Assembly (NCBI GenBank): GCA_027449745.1
Contig: DAIDKZ010000177.1
Location: forward strand, 1-47,154
Source: Acetobacteraceae bacterium
GTDB lineage: Bacteria > Pseudomonadota > Alphaproteobacteria > Acetobacterales > Acetobacteraceae
DNA length: 47,154 bases
Direction: 5' to 3'
The notes under the pieces are model-generated. The model was not told where the DNA came from. It searched no databases and worked only from the letters and a program-made list of their open reading frames with translations. A program made the position numbers and the translations under genes. Of the stretch, positions 8,106 through 15,951 are shown one piece after another. Within the stretch, counting starts at the first letter, position 1, and each line of letters begins with the position of its first letter.

Positions 8106-9164
8106 CTGGACCAGGACCCGGCCGCCGCGCCCGCCGCCGGCCTGGCGGCGTCGGGCGAACTCTTCCCGGGCGTTCCGAACGAGCGAATCATCCTGTTGTT
8201 CGGCCTGCCGCGATCGGGCACGACCTGGCTCGCCAAGCTGTTCGACAGCCACCCGGACGTGCTCTATCGCCACGAGCCGGACAGTATCCGGCGCGGGAAG
8301 CATCTGCCCGAATGGCCGGGGCCGGACCCTTCGCCGGCCGAGCTCGCCTCGGCGCGCGCCTATCTCGCGGAGCTGCTTCGCGTCCGCACGCTGAAATCGG
8401 CCGGCTCGCTGCCGATGTTCGGCAAGCATTTCCGCGGCTCTGCGGCCCACGCGCTGCGTTTGGGGTTGGCGCAGGCGCTGCACGGGCTCGGCGCGCTGCG
8501 CGGCGGGCGCAGGCTCTCCCGTGCCATCGCCATCCCGGATCTCATCGCGCGCTCCGCATCCGGCCGGCTCCATATCGTGCTGAAATCGGTGACCTCGCCC
8601 CACCGGCTCGGCCTGCTCGCCGGCGCCGTGCCCGGCTGCCGGACCATCCTGCTCCTGCGCCACCCGTGCGGGCAGGTTGCCTCCATGCTGCGCGGTGCGC
8701 AGGCGGGCCTGTTCGAGGAGAAGCTCGAACTGGATCTTCCCTGGCTGCTGCGCAGCCCGGCGGCGCACCGGCATGGCCTCACCGCTGCGAGCTTCGCCCG
8801 GCTGGAGCCGGCGGAGCAGCTCGCCTGGCGATGGGTGATCCTGGCCGAGCAGGCCTCAACCGCGCTCGAGCGGCTCCCGCGGGCTCGCCTGGTACGCCAT
8901 GGCGATCTCTCGGCCGAACCGGAGACGGCGCTGCGCGCGCTGTTCAGCTTCGCCGGCCTCGATTGGAACCCGCAGAGCGAGGCCTTCCTCCGCCGCAGCA
9001 CCCACGGCGTCGGCCCGCAACGCTACTATGGCGTGTTCCGGGATTCGACGCGCGAGGTGGACAAATGGCGCCGTGAGCTGGATGGTCCGACGCAGCGGCG
9101 CATCTTGGCGGTGGTGCGAAACTCTTCCTTAGCCAAGCTCTGGCCTGATGGGCTAGACGGCTGA
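8070..9164 (+). CDS. Sulfotransferase family protein
   Basis: A ~364-residue PAPS-dependent sulfotransferase. The 5'-phosphosulfate-binding loop is FGLPRSGTTWLAKLF near residues 44-58, followed by SHPDVLYRHEPD, and the 3'-phosphate-binding region is ILLLRHPCGQVASMLRG. It would transfer a sulfo group from PAPS to a sugar, lipid or other acceptor. The GTG start at 8070 overlaps the aldolase stop (GTGA), but equivalent GTG codons at 8085 and 8100 in the tandem repeat cannot be excluded. The following gene is a polysaccharide flippase, which suggests a surface glycan or lipid as acceptor (inference). Confidence 0.83.
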   Translation: MKPADVKLADVKLDQDPAAAPAAGLAASGELFPGVPNERIILLFGLPRSGTTWLAKLFDSHPDVLYRHEPDSIRRGKHLPEWPGPDPSPAELASARAYLAELLRVRTLKSAGSLPMFGKHFRGSAAHALRLGLAQALHGLGALRGGRRLSRAIAIPDLIARSASGRLHIVLKSVTSPHRLGLLAGAVPGCRTILLLRHPCGQVASMLRGAQAGLFEEKLELDLPWLLRSPAAHRHGLTAASFARLEPAEQLAWRWVILAEQASTALERLPRARLVRHGDLSAEPETALRALFSFAGLDWNPQSEAFLRRSTHGVGPQRYYGVFRDSTREVDKWRRELDGPTQRRILAVVRNSSLAKLWPDGLDG

Positions 9165-9185
9165 GCCGGCCCGACTGGGCACGGA

Positions 9186-9228
9186 CGGCGCCTCGCGCCG
9201 AGCGGGGAAGAGCGACTGTCTACGACAG
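9186..9228. other. Two small hairpins between sulfotransferase and flippase genes
   Basis: CGGCGC-CTC-GCGCCG (9186-9200) and CTGTC-TAC-GACAG (9216-9228) are perfect inverted repeats in the 82-bp gap. Neither is followed by a T-run, so a structural or weak termination role is only possible. Confidence 0.4.
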
Positions 9229-9246
9229 GGGGCGGGGTTGGCCGCA

Positions 9247-10779
9247 ATGAGTGAGGCGCCGAGCCAGGGCTCGCTGCTGGCGAGAACCGCCAAGGCGACC
9301 GGGTGGATGATCGTCTGGCGGCTGGTGACCCGCGTGCTCGGCCTGGGCAGCACGCTGGTGCTCGTGCGCCTGTTGCTGCCGAGCGATTTCGGCCTCGTCG
9401 CGCTCGGTACCAGCTTCGCCCAGGCGATCGACGCGCTTTCCATCATCGGCGTGGATGACGCCCTGATCCGCGAGAAGCATCCGGACCGGGCGATCTACAA
9501 CACCGCCTTCACCATGAACGCGATCCGCAATGTCTTCACGGCCTTGCTCATCGCCGCGACGGCGGTCCCGGTCGGTGCCTTCTTCAACGAGCCGCGGCTC
9601 GCCCATATCCTGCTGGCGCTGGCGCTGGCCACCGCGGTCGAGGCGTTCGAGAATGTCGGCATCATCGATTTCCGGCGCGATCTGACCTTCGACAAGGAGT
9701 TCAAGCTGCGCCTCGTGCCGCGCCTGGCGGCCATCGTCACCACCATCACTCTGGCCGTGCTGCTGCGCACCTACTGGGCGCTGGTCGCCGGCATCCTGGT
9801 CGGGCGTATCCTGCGCGTGGGCATGAGCTATGTCATGCATCCCTACCGCCCCGGGTTCACGCTGAGCGCCTGGCGGCGGATCATCGGTTTCTCGCTCTGG
9901 ACCTGGGTGATCAGCCTCGGCGTGCTGGTGCGCGATCGCGCTGGCAGCTTCATCATCGGGCGGCTGCTGAACACGACGCAGGTCGGGTTTTACTCGGTCG
10001 CCGGCGAGATCGCGACGCTGCCGGGCACGGAACTGCTGCAGCCGCTCAACCGGGCCCTGTTCTCCACCTTTGCGGTGGCGAAACATTCCGGGGAGAGCAT
10101 TGCCGAGACCTATCTGCGCGTCACCGGCACGGCCATGCTGCTGATCACGCCCGCCAGTGTGGGGATCGGGCTGGTGGCGGAGCCGATCGTCCGGCTCGCC
10201 TTCGGTCCCGCCTGGATGGAGGTGGCGCCGCTGATCCAGGTGATGGTGATCGGCGGCATCATTGGCGTTCCCGGAGCCCTGAGCTGCACCCTGTTCAGCT
10301 CGCACGGGATCCTGGGCCCGATGTTCCGCATCCAGATGACCGCGCTGGTCATCGGCGTGCCCTTGTTCGCCATTCTGCTGCCGAAATTCGGGCTGCTCGG
10401 CGCGATGATCCTCGGCATGCCGGTGGGGATTGCTGAGCAGGGCGTCTATGTCTGGCGCACCATGCAGCGCTATGACGTGCGCGCGCACGAGATGCTGGCG
10501 CAGACCTGGCGCCCGGTTACCGCCTCGGCGGTGATGGCGGGCGTCGTCATCGCCAGCGGCCTCAATCACGCCACCGCGCAAACCCTGCCAGCGACGCTGG
10601 CAGCACCGCTGGTCGGCGCGGTCGTGCTGGGGGTGGTCAGCTACAGCGCGACACTGCTCGCGCTCTGGCTCGCGGCCGGCCGGCCGCGCGGCGCGGAAAC
10701 CGACATTCTGGCCGTTCTGCAGCGCGTCTCGGCGCCGTTCGGCTCGATGCTGCGTGCCAGCCGGGCGCTGATCGGGTAG
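9247..10779 (+). CDS. Oligosaccharide flippase (Wzx/MOP superfamily)
   Basis: A ~510-residue polytopic membrane protein of the polysaccharide-transport MOP family. An N-terminal amphipathic stretch leads into WMIVWRLVTRVLGLGSTLVLVRLL and PSDFGLVALGTSF, the standard opening of Wzx/RfbX/WzxC-like flippases, and some twelve to fourteen hydrophobic segments follow. It would move lipid-linked oligosaccharide units across the inner membrane for surface polysaccharide assembly. The start is taken at ATG 9247; a TTG at 9238 is also in frame. It follows the sulfotransferase and may act on the same glycan. Confidence 0.85.
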   Translation: MSEAPSQGSLLARTAKATGWMIVWRLVTRVLGLGSTLVLVRLLLPSDFGLVALGTSFAQAIDALSIIGVDDALIREKHPDRAIYNTAFTMNAIRNVFTALLIAATAVPVGAFFNEPRLAHILLALALATAVEAFENVGIIDFRRDLTFDKEFKLRLVPRLAAIVTTITLAVLLRTYWALVAGILVGRILRVGMSYVMHPYRPGFTLSAWRRIIGFSLWTWVISLGVLVRDRAGSFIIGRLLNTTQVGFYSVAGEIATLPGTELLQPLNRALFSTFAVAKHSGESIAETYLRVTGTAMLLITPASVGIGLVAEPIVRLAFGPAWMEVAPLIQVMVIGGIIGVPGALSCTLFSSHGILGPMFRIQMTALVIGVPLFAILLPKFGLLGAMILGMPVGIAEQGVYVWRTMQRYDVRAHEMLAQTWRPVTASAVMAGVVIASGLNHATAQTLPATLAAPLVGAVVLGVVSYSATLLALWLAAGRPRGAETDILAVLQRVSAPFGSMLRASRALIG

Positions 10780-10883
10780 CGCAGGCTTGCGTCAGCCGCG
10801 CCGCCGGCGGAGACTGCGGCGCTGCTGTCACATCCCTCACCAGCGGCTTTGCACGGCCGCACCCGAGGGGACGGGGGAATGAC

Positions 10884-11333
10884 GTGAACGACGATGGCGA
10901 AAGCCCGGCCGCCTTGTCCGGCCTGGAGCAGTTGCGCACCCTTCTCACCGGCCGGCGCGGACCGGCGATCGGCGAGACCCTGCGCTTCCGCCTCGTCGAG
11001 GTCGAGGAAGGGCGTGCCGTGTTCGAGGGCACGCCCGATCGGCATGTCTACAACCCGATCGGAACGGTCCATGGCGGCTATGCGGCGACGCTGCTCGATT
11101 CCGCCTGCGGCTGCGCGGTGCATTCCAGGCTGGGGCCGCACCAGGCCTATACCACCGTCGAACTGAAAATCGCCTATCACAAGGCGATGACCCAGGAGAC
11201 CGGCAAGGTGCGCGCCGAAGGCCGCGTGCTCAGCTTCGGCCGCCGCGTTGCGTTCGCCGAGGCAAAACTGACCGGCGCGGATGGCCGGCTCTATGCCTCG
11301 GCGACGTCGACGCTGCTCGTCTTCGAGCGCTGA
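10884..11333 (+). CDS. PaaI-family hotdog thioesterase
   Basis: A 149-residue hotdog-fold protein. The signature HGG (H63 in GTVHGGYAATLLDSACGCAVHS) and the central strand YTTVELKIAYHKAM identify the PaaI/YdiI-type acyl-CoA thioesterases, which hydrolyse aromatic or short-chain acyl-CoAs. It starts at GTG 10884; the nearby ATG at 10879 reads straight into a stop. It is the last plus-strand gene before the repeat pair that separates this flank from the amide island. The substrate is not deducible. Confidence 0.85.
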   Translation: MNDDGESPAALSGLEQLRTLLTGRRGPAIGETLRFRLVEVEEGRAVFEGTPDRHVYNPIGTVHGGYAATLLDSACGCAVHSRLGPHQAYTTVELKIAYHKAMTQETGKVRAEGRVLSFGRRVAFAEAKLTGADGRLYASATSTLLVFER

Positions 11334-11342
11334 AAGCCCCGA

Positions 11343-11395
11343 CTAGAGCACGGTCCGACCTGATGGAATCATCTGGTCGGACGGTCGTGCTCTAG
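11343..11395. repeat. CTAGAGCA-bounded intergenic palindrome, copy A
   Basis: A long imperfect hairpin: CTAGAGCACG and GTCCGACC on the left pair with GGTCGGAC and CGTGCTCTAG on the right, with a 3-base bulge and a small TGAT/ATCA inner arm. CTAG-ended palindromes of this type are dispersed intergenic repeats in alphaproteobacteria. It lies between convergent genes and could also act as a bidirectional terminator. Confidence 0.8.
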
Positions 11396-11407
11396 AAACA
11401 TATGACT

Positions 11408-11472
11408 CTAGAGCAACTTATCTCCGATCGGCCCGAGCCGGAACGGCTCGGTCAGATCGGAGGTTGCTCTAG
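11408..11472. repeat. CTAGAGCA-bounded intergenic palindrome, copy B
   Basis: A second palindrome shares the outer CTAGAGCA/TGCTCTAG ends with copy A but has a different core: CCGATC pairs with GATCGG, and CGAGCC-GGAA-CGGCTCG forms the tip. Its right end overlaps the TAG stop codon of the amidase gene (11469-11471), so the last bases of that gene are repeat-derived. Confidence 0.8.
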
Positions 11473-12911
11473 CCAAGCACCGGCGGACGACGCTGCCGCC
11501 AGGGACGTGCCGCCTCGAAGGCCGCGGATGCGCGCAGCACCATCGGATCATCGAGATGCCGCCCGACGATCTGCATCCCCACGGGCAGACCGTCCGCGGT
11601 CCAGCCGGCGGGAACGGTTGCGGCCGGCTGCCCGGTCATGTTCAACGGGAACGTGAAGGCCAGCCACTGGAACGGCGCGACGATGCGGCCGTCGATCTTT
11701 TCTGGCCCCTGAACGTGGACCGGGAAAGGTGGCACCGCGAGCGTTGGTGTGAGTAGCAGGTCGTACCGCTCCATGAAGCGCCACATCCGGTTGTTCACCG
11801 CCTTGCGCGCCATGACCGCGCCGGTGAGCTCCTCCGCAGTCCACGGGCGGCGGATGAAATCAAGCAGATGCGGCGTCATGCGGTCGGCGAATCGATCAGC
11901 GAGCGCACGCATGCCGGCCAGATCGGACTCGAGCGCGACGAGACCCCAGAACGCTGGATAGGGATCCGCCCAGCCAGGGTGGGCTTCCTCGACGATGCAG
12001 CCGAGATCGCGCTCGAACACGCGGGCGGCGTCCGCGACGATGGCGCGCACGCGCGGATCGACCGCCGCGTAGCCCCAGTCCAGCGAGAGAGCAACCCGCT
12101 TGCCCTTGAGATCGCCCTTCAGGCACTCCATCCAATCGAACTCGGGGCCGGGCAGGGTGTGACGGTCGCGCGCGTCGGGGCCCGAGCCGATGACGGAGAG
12201 CATGAGCGCGGCATCGGCAACCGTCCGGCTCATCGGGCCGATATGTTCGAGGCTCTCCCAACTCGAGACGCCCGGATAGCGCTCGTCCTTGGTGCCGGGA
12301 TAGAGCGGGACCCGGCCCATCGATGCCTTCATGCCGAAGATGCCGCAATGCGCAGACGGAATCCGCACCGAGCCGCCGCCATCGCTGCCAATCGCGAACG
12401 GGCACATCCCGGCCGCAACGGCAGCGCCCGACCCGGCGCTCGACCCACCCGGCGTCATGTCCAAATTCCACGGATTGCGCGTGGTCTCGAACACCGGATT
12501 GTGGCCGACACCACTGTAGCCGAACTCGGGGACGTTGGTCTTGCCGAGGATGATCGCGTCAGCCGCCTTGAGGCGCTCGACCACGACGTCATCCTCATCG
12601 GGAGTGAAATTCTCGTACGCGAAGGAGCCGGAGACCGTGCGGATTCCCTTCGTGCAGACGAGATCCTTGATGCCGACGGGCACGCCGGCGAGCGGACCGA
12701 CCGCCTGCCCGGCCGCAATCCGCTGCTCGAGGCGTCGTGCTGTCTCGCGCGCGAGGTCCGGTGTGGGCGTGCAGAAGGCGTGCAGCTTCGGTTCGAGCGC
12801 CTCCATGCGCGCGATATGCGCTTCCGTCACCGCAACTGGCGAGAGTTGCCGCTCCCGCACCAGGCGCGCGGTTGTGACCGCGTCGAGCTCACAGAGTTCC
12901 ATATCCGCCAT
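11469..12911 (-). CDS. Amidase-signature family amidase
   Basis: A 480-residue serine amidase that hydrolyses a carboxamide to acid and ammonia. The Ser-cisSer-Lys triad is readable as K82 (VGIKDLV), S157 (TPGGSSAGSG) and S181 (SDGGGSVRIPS). There is no signal peptide, so it acts in the cytoplasm. The start is ATG 12911 with GAGGG eight bases upstream. The minus-strand frame stays open far past this point, but that extension lies antisense to nothing conserved and overlaps the hydrolase gene. It is the last gene of a minus-strand operon after the MetX-like hydrolase and the NCS1 permease. The substrate is unknown; the context points to an amide or cyclic amide nitrogen source. Confidence 0.92.
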   Translation of the reverse strand: MADMELCELDAVTTARLVRERQLSPVAVTEAHIARMEALEPKLHAFCTPTPDLARETARRLEQRIAAGQAVGPLAGVPVGIKDLVCTKGIRTVSGSFAYENFTPDEDDVVVERLKAADAIILGKTNVPEFGYSGVGHNPVFETTRNPWNLDMTPGGSSAGSGAAVAAGMCPFAIGSDGGGSVRIPSAHCGIFGMKASMGRVPLYPGTKDERYPGVSSWESLEHIGPMSRTVADAALMLSVIGSGPDARDRHTLPGPEFDWMECLKGDLKGKRVALSLDWGYAAVDPRVRAIVADAARVFERDLGCIVEEAHPGWADPYPAFWGLVALESDLAGMRALADRFADRMTPHLLDFIRRPWTAEELTGAVMARKAVNNRMWRFMERYDLLLTPTLAVPPFPVHVQGPEKIDGRIVAPFQWLAFTFPLNMTGQPAATVPAGWTADGLPVGMQIVGRHLDDPMVLRASAAFEAARPWRQRRPPVLG

Positions 12912-12937
12912 ATTGCCCTCTCTTCGGTCGGGGGATA

Positions 12938-12959
12938 CGGGCGGCCTCACGGCCGCCCG
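12938..12959 (-). other. Strong intergenic hairpin before the amidase gene
   Basis: CGGGCGGCC-TCAC-GGCCGCCCG is a perfect 9-bp stem with a 4-base loop between the hydrolase stop and the amidase start. No T-run follows on the minus strand, so mRNA stabilisation or processing is more likely than termination. Confidence 0.55.
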
Positions 12960-12967
12960 CTGGCCGT

Positions 12968-13990
12968 TCAGCTCGCAAGCAGCTCTTTGAGCTTGTCGTC
13001 GATGAACTTCACATCCACGGGATTGGTCCCGGGCCCGCCGGCGAAATGGCCCCAGATCGACGGCACCGGGATCAGCTTCGCGTTCGGCATGTTGGCGACC
13101 TCGAACTCGCTGTCCGCCGGCGGGAAATAGAGGTCGGTCTCGCCCGGCATCACATAGGCCCGGGCCTTGATGGCACCGAGCGCCTTCCTGAAGTCGCCGT
13201 GATAGAGCTCGTTGTCGCTGATATCGCCGTGCTGCCACGTCCACAGCATGGTGAGCAGGTTGTTCGCGTCCTTGGGAAGGAAAAATCCCTCCCAGAATGC
13301 GACCAGGAAATCCTCCAGCGACGAGTAGCCGAGCGTCTTGAGGTCGAGCTGTTCGCGATAGAAAGATTGGGAGAATCCCCAGCCGGCATAGACCCTCGCC
13401 ATCGCGCGCAGACCGATGTTCGGCTTCTCCGTGTACCACCCACCGGCGAACGCTGCGTCCGCGGTGAGCGCGGCCTTGACGCCTTCGAGGAAGACGAAAT
13501 TGTGGCGCGAGCATTTTGCGGAGCCGCAGAACGGCGCGATCCGCTCCACCATGTCCGGATAGAGCGCGCCCCAATGGAATGTCTGCAGCGCGCCCATCGA
13601 CCAGCCCGTCACCATGCGGATGCGGCTGATGCCGAACTTCTCGGTCACCAGCCGATGCTGCACGCGAACGTTGTCGCACGCGGTCACTTTGGGGAAGCGC
13701 GGACCGTTGTATGGCTCGGGGGTGTTGGACGGTGACGAGGAAAGGCCATTGCCGAGCATGTTCGGGATGATGATGAAGTACTTCGCCGGATCAAGCGCCA
13801 TCCCCGGACCGACCAGCCACTCGTTCTCATAATGCTGGCCGGAATACCAGGTCGGATACACGATGACGTTGTCCTTGGCGGCATTCAGCGTGCCGAAGGT
13901 CTTGTAGGCGAGCCGGCAGCCGCGCAGCGTCGCGCCGCCTTGCAGCCGGACATCGCCGAGTTCGAAGATTTCGTAGTCCATGTCGATCAT
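12968..13990 (-). CDS. MetX-like alpha/beta-fold hydrolase/acyltransferase
   Basis: A 340-residue alpha/beta-hydrolase of the homoserine O-acetyltransferase-like group. The probable triad is S131 in TGWSMGALQ, D286 in PGETDLYFPP and H315 in WGHFAGG. The N-terminal LAYKTFGTLNAAKDNVIVYPTWYSG resembles MetX proteins, but the position between an NCS1 permease and an amidase suggests a hydrolytic step in amide or N-heterocycle catabolism and not methionine synthesis (inference). There are two in-frame ATGs, at 13990 and 13981; the purine-rich AGGGAT lies very close to the first, so the shorter start may be the real one. Confidence 0.82.
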   Translation of the reverse strand: MIDMDYEIFELGDVRLQGGATLRGCRLAYKTFGTLNAAKDNVIVYPTWYSGQHYENEWLVGPGMALDPAKYFIIIPNMLGNGLSSSPSNTPEPYNGPRFPKVTACDNVRVQHRLVTEKFGISRIRMVTGWSMGALQTFHWGALYPDMVERIAPFCGSAKCSRHNFVFLEGVKAALTADAAFAGGWYTEKPNIGLRAMARVYAGWGFSQSFYREQLDLKTLGYSSLEDFLVAFWEGFFLPKDANNLLTMLWTWQHGDISDNELYHGDFRKALGAIKARAYVMPGETDLYFPPADSEFEVANMPNAKLIPVPSIWGHFAGGPGTNPVDVKFIDDKLKELLAS

Positions 13991-14039
13991 ATCCCTGTCA
14001 TTGTGGCGGGCAAGCAGGCGCGCCTGTGGACCGCGACGG

Positions 14040-15380
14040 TCAGGCGTAGCGGGGCGCCAGCCGCATCACGCGTGCGAGAATACCGTAGGCGATACCGGCG
14101 ACGATAAACGCCGAGAGCGCGGTTGAATATTCGGGCGCGGTTTCGCTGACGATGAAGGCGATGATGGAGCCGGCCGCCCAGGCGAGGAAAGCCGCTGGAC
14201 TCCACTCCACACTCGCCTCCGCGCCGGGACGGACAATGTACTGATCGACCAGAATGATCGCGCCGATCGGCGGCACCAGGACGCCCAGAAGCGTCAACCA
14301 CTGAATGAAAAACGCCCAGACATTGCCTGCGGCAACGATGATGCCGATGGCCCCGAGGACGATGGCCAGCAGCCGCATATGGCTGCCCATGATCCGGGAC
14401 CAGCCGGTGGCCGCATTGTACAGGCAGTGCGAGCAGACGGAGCCAAGATTGAAATAGAGGAAGAGGAAGGCGAGACCGCTCAGCCACGCCGTCTCCTTGG
14501 TGTTCAGATAGCCGAACATGTTGTCGGCACCGAAGGGATTCTGGTCCGGTGTGGCGAGAGCCGCGGTCGTGATGCCGCCCACCAGCATCGCGGCGAGGTT
14601 GGCGAACGGGAACGCACTGAAGGTGGAAATCAGCGAGCTGGCGCTGTCCTTTGCCCAGCGGTTGAAATCGGCGGTGACGGTTCCCGCGTCGACGAACAAT
14701 GTCAGGACGATGGTGAGACCGACGCCCATCGGCATCGAAGCCTGGCCGTGATTGCCGGCGTAGGAGAGGACCGCATCCCAGCCATGGGCGGCGACCGCAT
14801 CGGCAGCGACGTAGACCCCCAGGAGTACGAAAAGCGGCACCGAGACGAGGCCGATATAATGCAGGCCGCGCACGCCGACGAACGTGATGGCGATGTAGAG
14901 CAGCCCCGCGATGACAGTCATCATCACGTAGTTGAGATGGTATGTGCTGGCGACCAGGTTTCCGGTGATCCCGGTCTGCACCGCATACCAGCCGAGGAGC
15001 AGGGTCGAGAGAAGCCCCGAAGCGAAGACATACCCTTTGCGCCCGAAGACGATGCTGGCGAGGAGCGCGAAATTCAGCCCGCGCCGGGTGCCGAGGACGC
15101 CGAGCGCCCCGACATAGGCGAACATCAGCAGATTGCCGATGATCATGGCGGCCAGCGCGCGCTGGAACCCCATGCCAAGGACGAGAACGGAACCGGTCAT
15201 CGCGCCGGTGATGATCATGGGAAAGCCGATCCAGACCATGGTCACGGAAAACAGGCTCCGCCGGGCGCTGATTGGCACCGGCTGATGTTCGTATTCTTCG
15301 CCGAGGACGTGATCGATCTGGTTTTCGACGACTTCGACTTCGGCGCGCACGGAGTGCCCGTGCGGGTCATGCTGACTCAT
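14040..15380 (-). CDS. NCS1-family cytosine/purine/hydantoin-type permease
   Basis: A 446-residue membrane transporter with about twelve hydrophobic segments and NCS1 features, such as the acidic N-terminal tail followed by RRSLFSVTMVWIGFPMIITGAM. Family members import cytosine, purines, allantoin, hydantoins or related nitrogenous rings, usually with sodium or protons. The start is ATG 15380 with AGGAG seven bases upstream. It is the promoter-proximal gene of the minus-strand operon with the hydrolase and amidase, so the operon probably imports and then hydrolyses a nitrogen-containing ring or amide. The operon is divergent from amiC. Confidence 0.88.
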   Translation of the reverse strand: MSQHDPHGHSVRAEVEVVENQIDHVLGEEYEHQPVPISARRSLFSVTMVWIGFPMIITGAMTGSVLVLGMGFQRALAAMIIGNLLMFAYVGALGVLGTRRGLNFALLASIVFGRKGYVFASGLLSTLLLGWYAVQTGITGNLVASTYHLNYVMMTVIAGLLYIAITFVGVRGLHYIGLVSVPLFVLLGVYVAADAVAAHGWDAVLSYAGNHGQASMPMGVGLTIVLTLFVDAGTVTADFNRWAKDSASSLISTFSAFPFANLAAMLVGGITTAALATPDQNPFGADNMFGYLNTKETAWLSGLAFLFLYFNLGSVCSHCLYNAATGWSRIMGSHMRLLAIVLGAIGIIVAAGNVWAFFIQWLTLLGVLVPPIGAIILVDQYIVRPGAEASVEWSPAAFLAWAAGSIIAFIVSETAPEYSTALSAFIVAGIAYGILARVMRLAPRYA

Positions 15381-15951
15381 CGCGAACTCCTGGTGTGTAG
15401 GATGGGGAGTGCAATCGCCCGCGCGCAATGGCGGGTGGCTGTAAGGCGCAAGCACAGGGCCCTGCGGAGGGTTCCGGGGACCATACGGCGCGTACACTGG
15501 GCGGGCGACGCTGCCCGCCGGCGGGTCTCGGCGAGGTGCCGGACCGCGGTCAGACCGAGAACCTATCGCCTCTTGGTCATGCCAGCAAGTTCACAAACTC
15601 GTGAGTGGACTACGGATGCCCCCAGGTCGGCCATTGAGCGCGCGAATAATAGGCATTGAAGGCCGATCGCTGGCGTGGTAGACCGATTTGCGCGAAAAAT
15701 ATGCAAGTTGGCAGCCGCTTTCATGGCGCGACGGGCGCATGGCCGGGTTCGGACGGGCAGCGACGCGTGTGGGGGCGCGGAGACGGGGGTGGTCAGCGGC
15801 GCGATGCGCGATCGGCTGGGGTGGGTCCGATGCGACGGTGGTTTGGGCGGCGGCTGTGGTCTTGCTCCAGCCGACCGGCCGGGCGATAAACCGTCACGCG
15901 TCGGATGCAAGGGTACGACGACGGTACCTACCCCGACGACAGGAGGATGCG
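15381..15951. promoter_or_regulatory. 571-bp divergent control region between NCS1 operon and amiC
   Basis: No convincing gene lies here; short frames that read into amiC have no recognisable protein character. The region must contain the promoters for the minus-strand NCS1 operon and the plus-strand amiCR genes. Visible elements are an AT-rich island around 15640-15710 in otherwise GC-rich DNA, a TTGC-N11-GCAA inverted pair at 15688-15706, a sigma-54-like match on the minus strand (listed separately), and a strong AGGAGG (15941-15946) five bases before the amiC ATG. Confidence 0.6.
15702..15717 (-). promoter_or_regulatory. Candidate sigma-54 -24/-12 promoter facing the NCS1 permease
   Basis: Read on the minus strand, CGGCTGCCAACTTGCA keeps the near-invariant GG and GC dinucleotides ten bases apart and the full TTGCA -12 element, but matches the -24 CACG part poorly. 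It would give a leader of about 310 nt before the permease ATG. The match is moderate. Confidence 0.3.

Noticed and set aside
12912-13679. Upstream extension of the amidase frame on the minus strand (would give 736 residues)
   Set aside because: The extra part overlaps the MetX-like hydrolase in another frame and has no conserved sequence; ATG 12911 has a good ribosome-binding site and matches the family N-terminus.
15709-15724. Plus-strand sigma-54-like TTGGCAGCCGCTTTCA upstream of amiC
   Set aside because: The -24 GG is present, but the essential GC at -12 is replaced by CA at the required spacing.
15688-15951. N-terminal extension of amiC
   Set aside because: The extension is Arg/Trp-rich, not conserved with AmiC, and would run through the promoter region; the AGGAGG and ATG at 15952 give the standard AmiC length.
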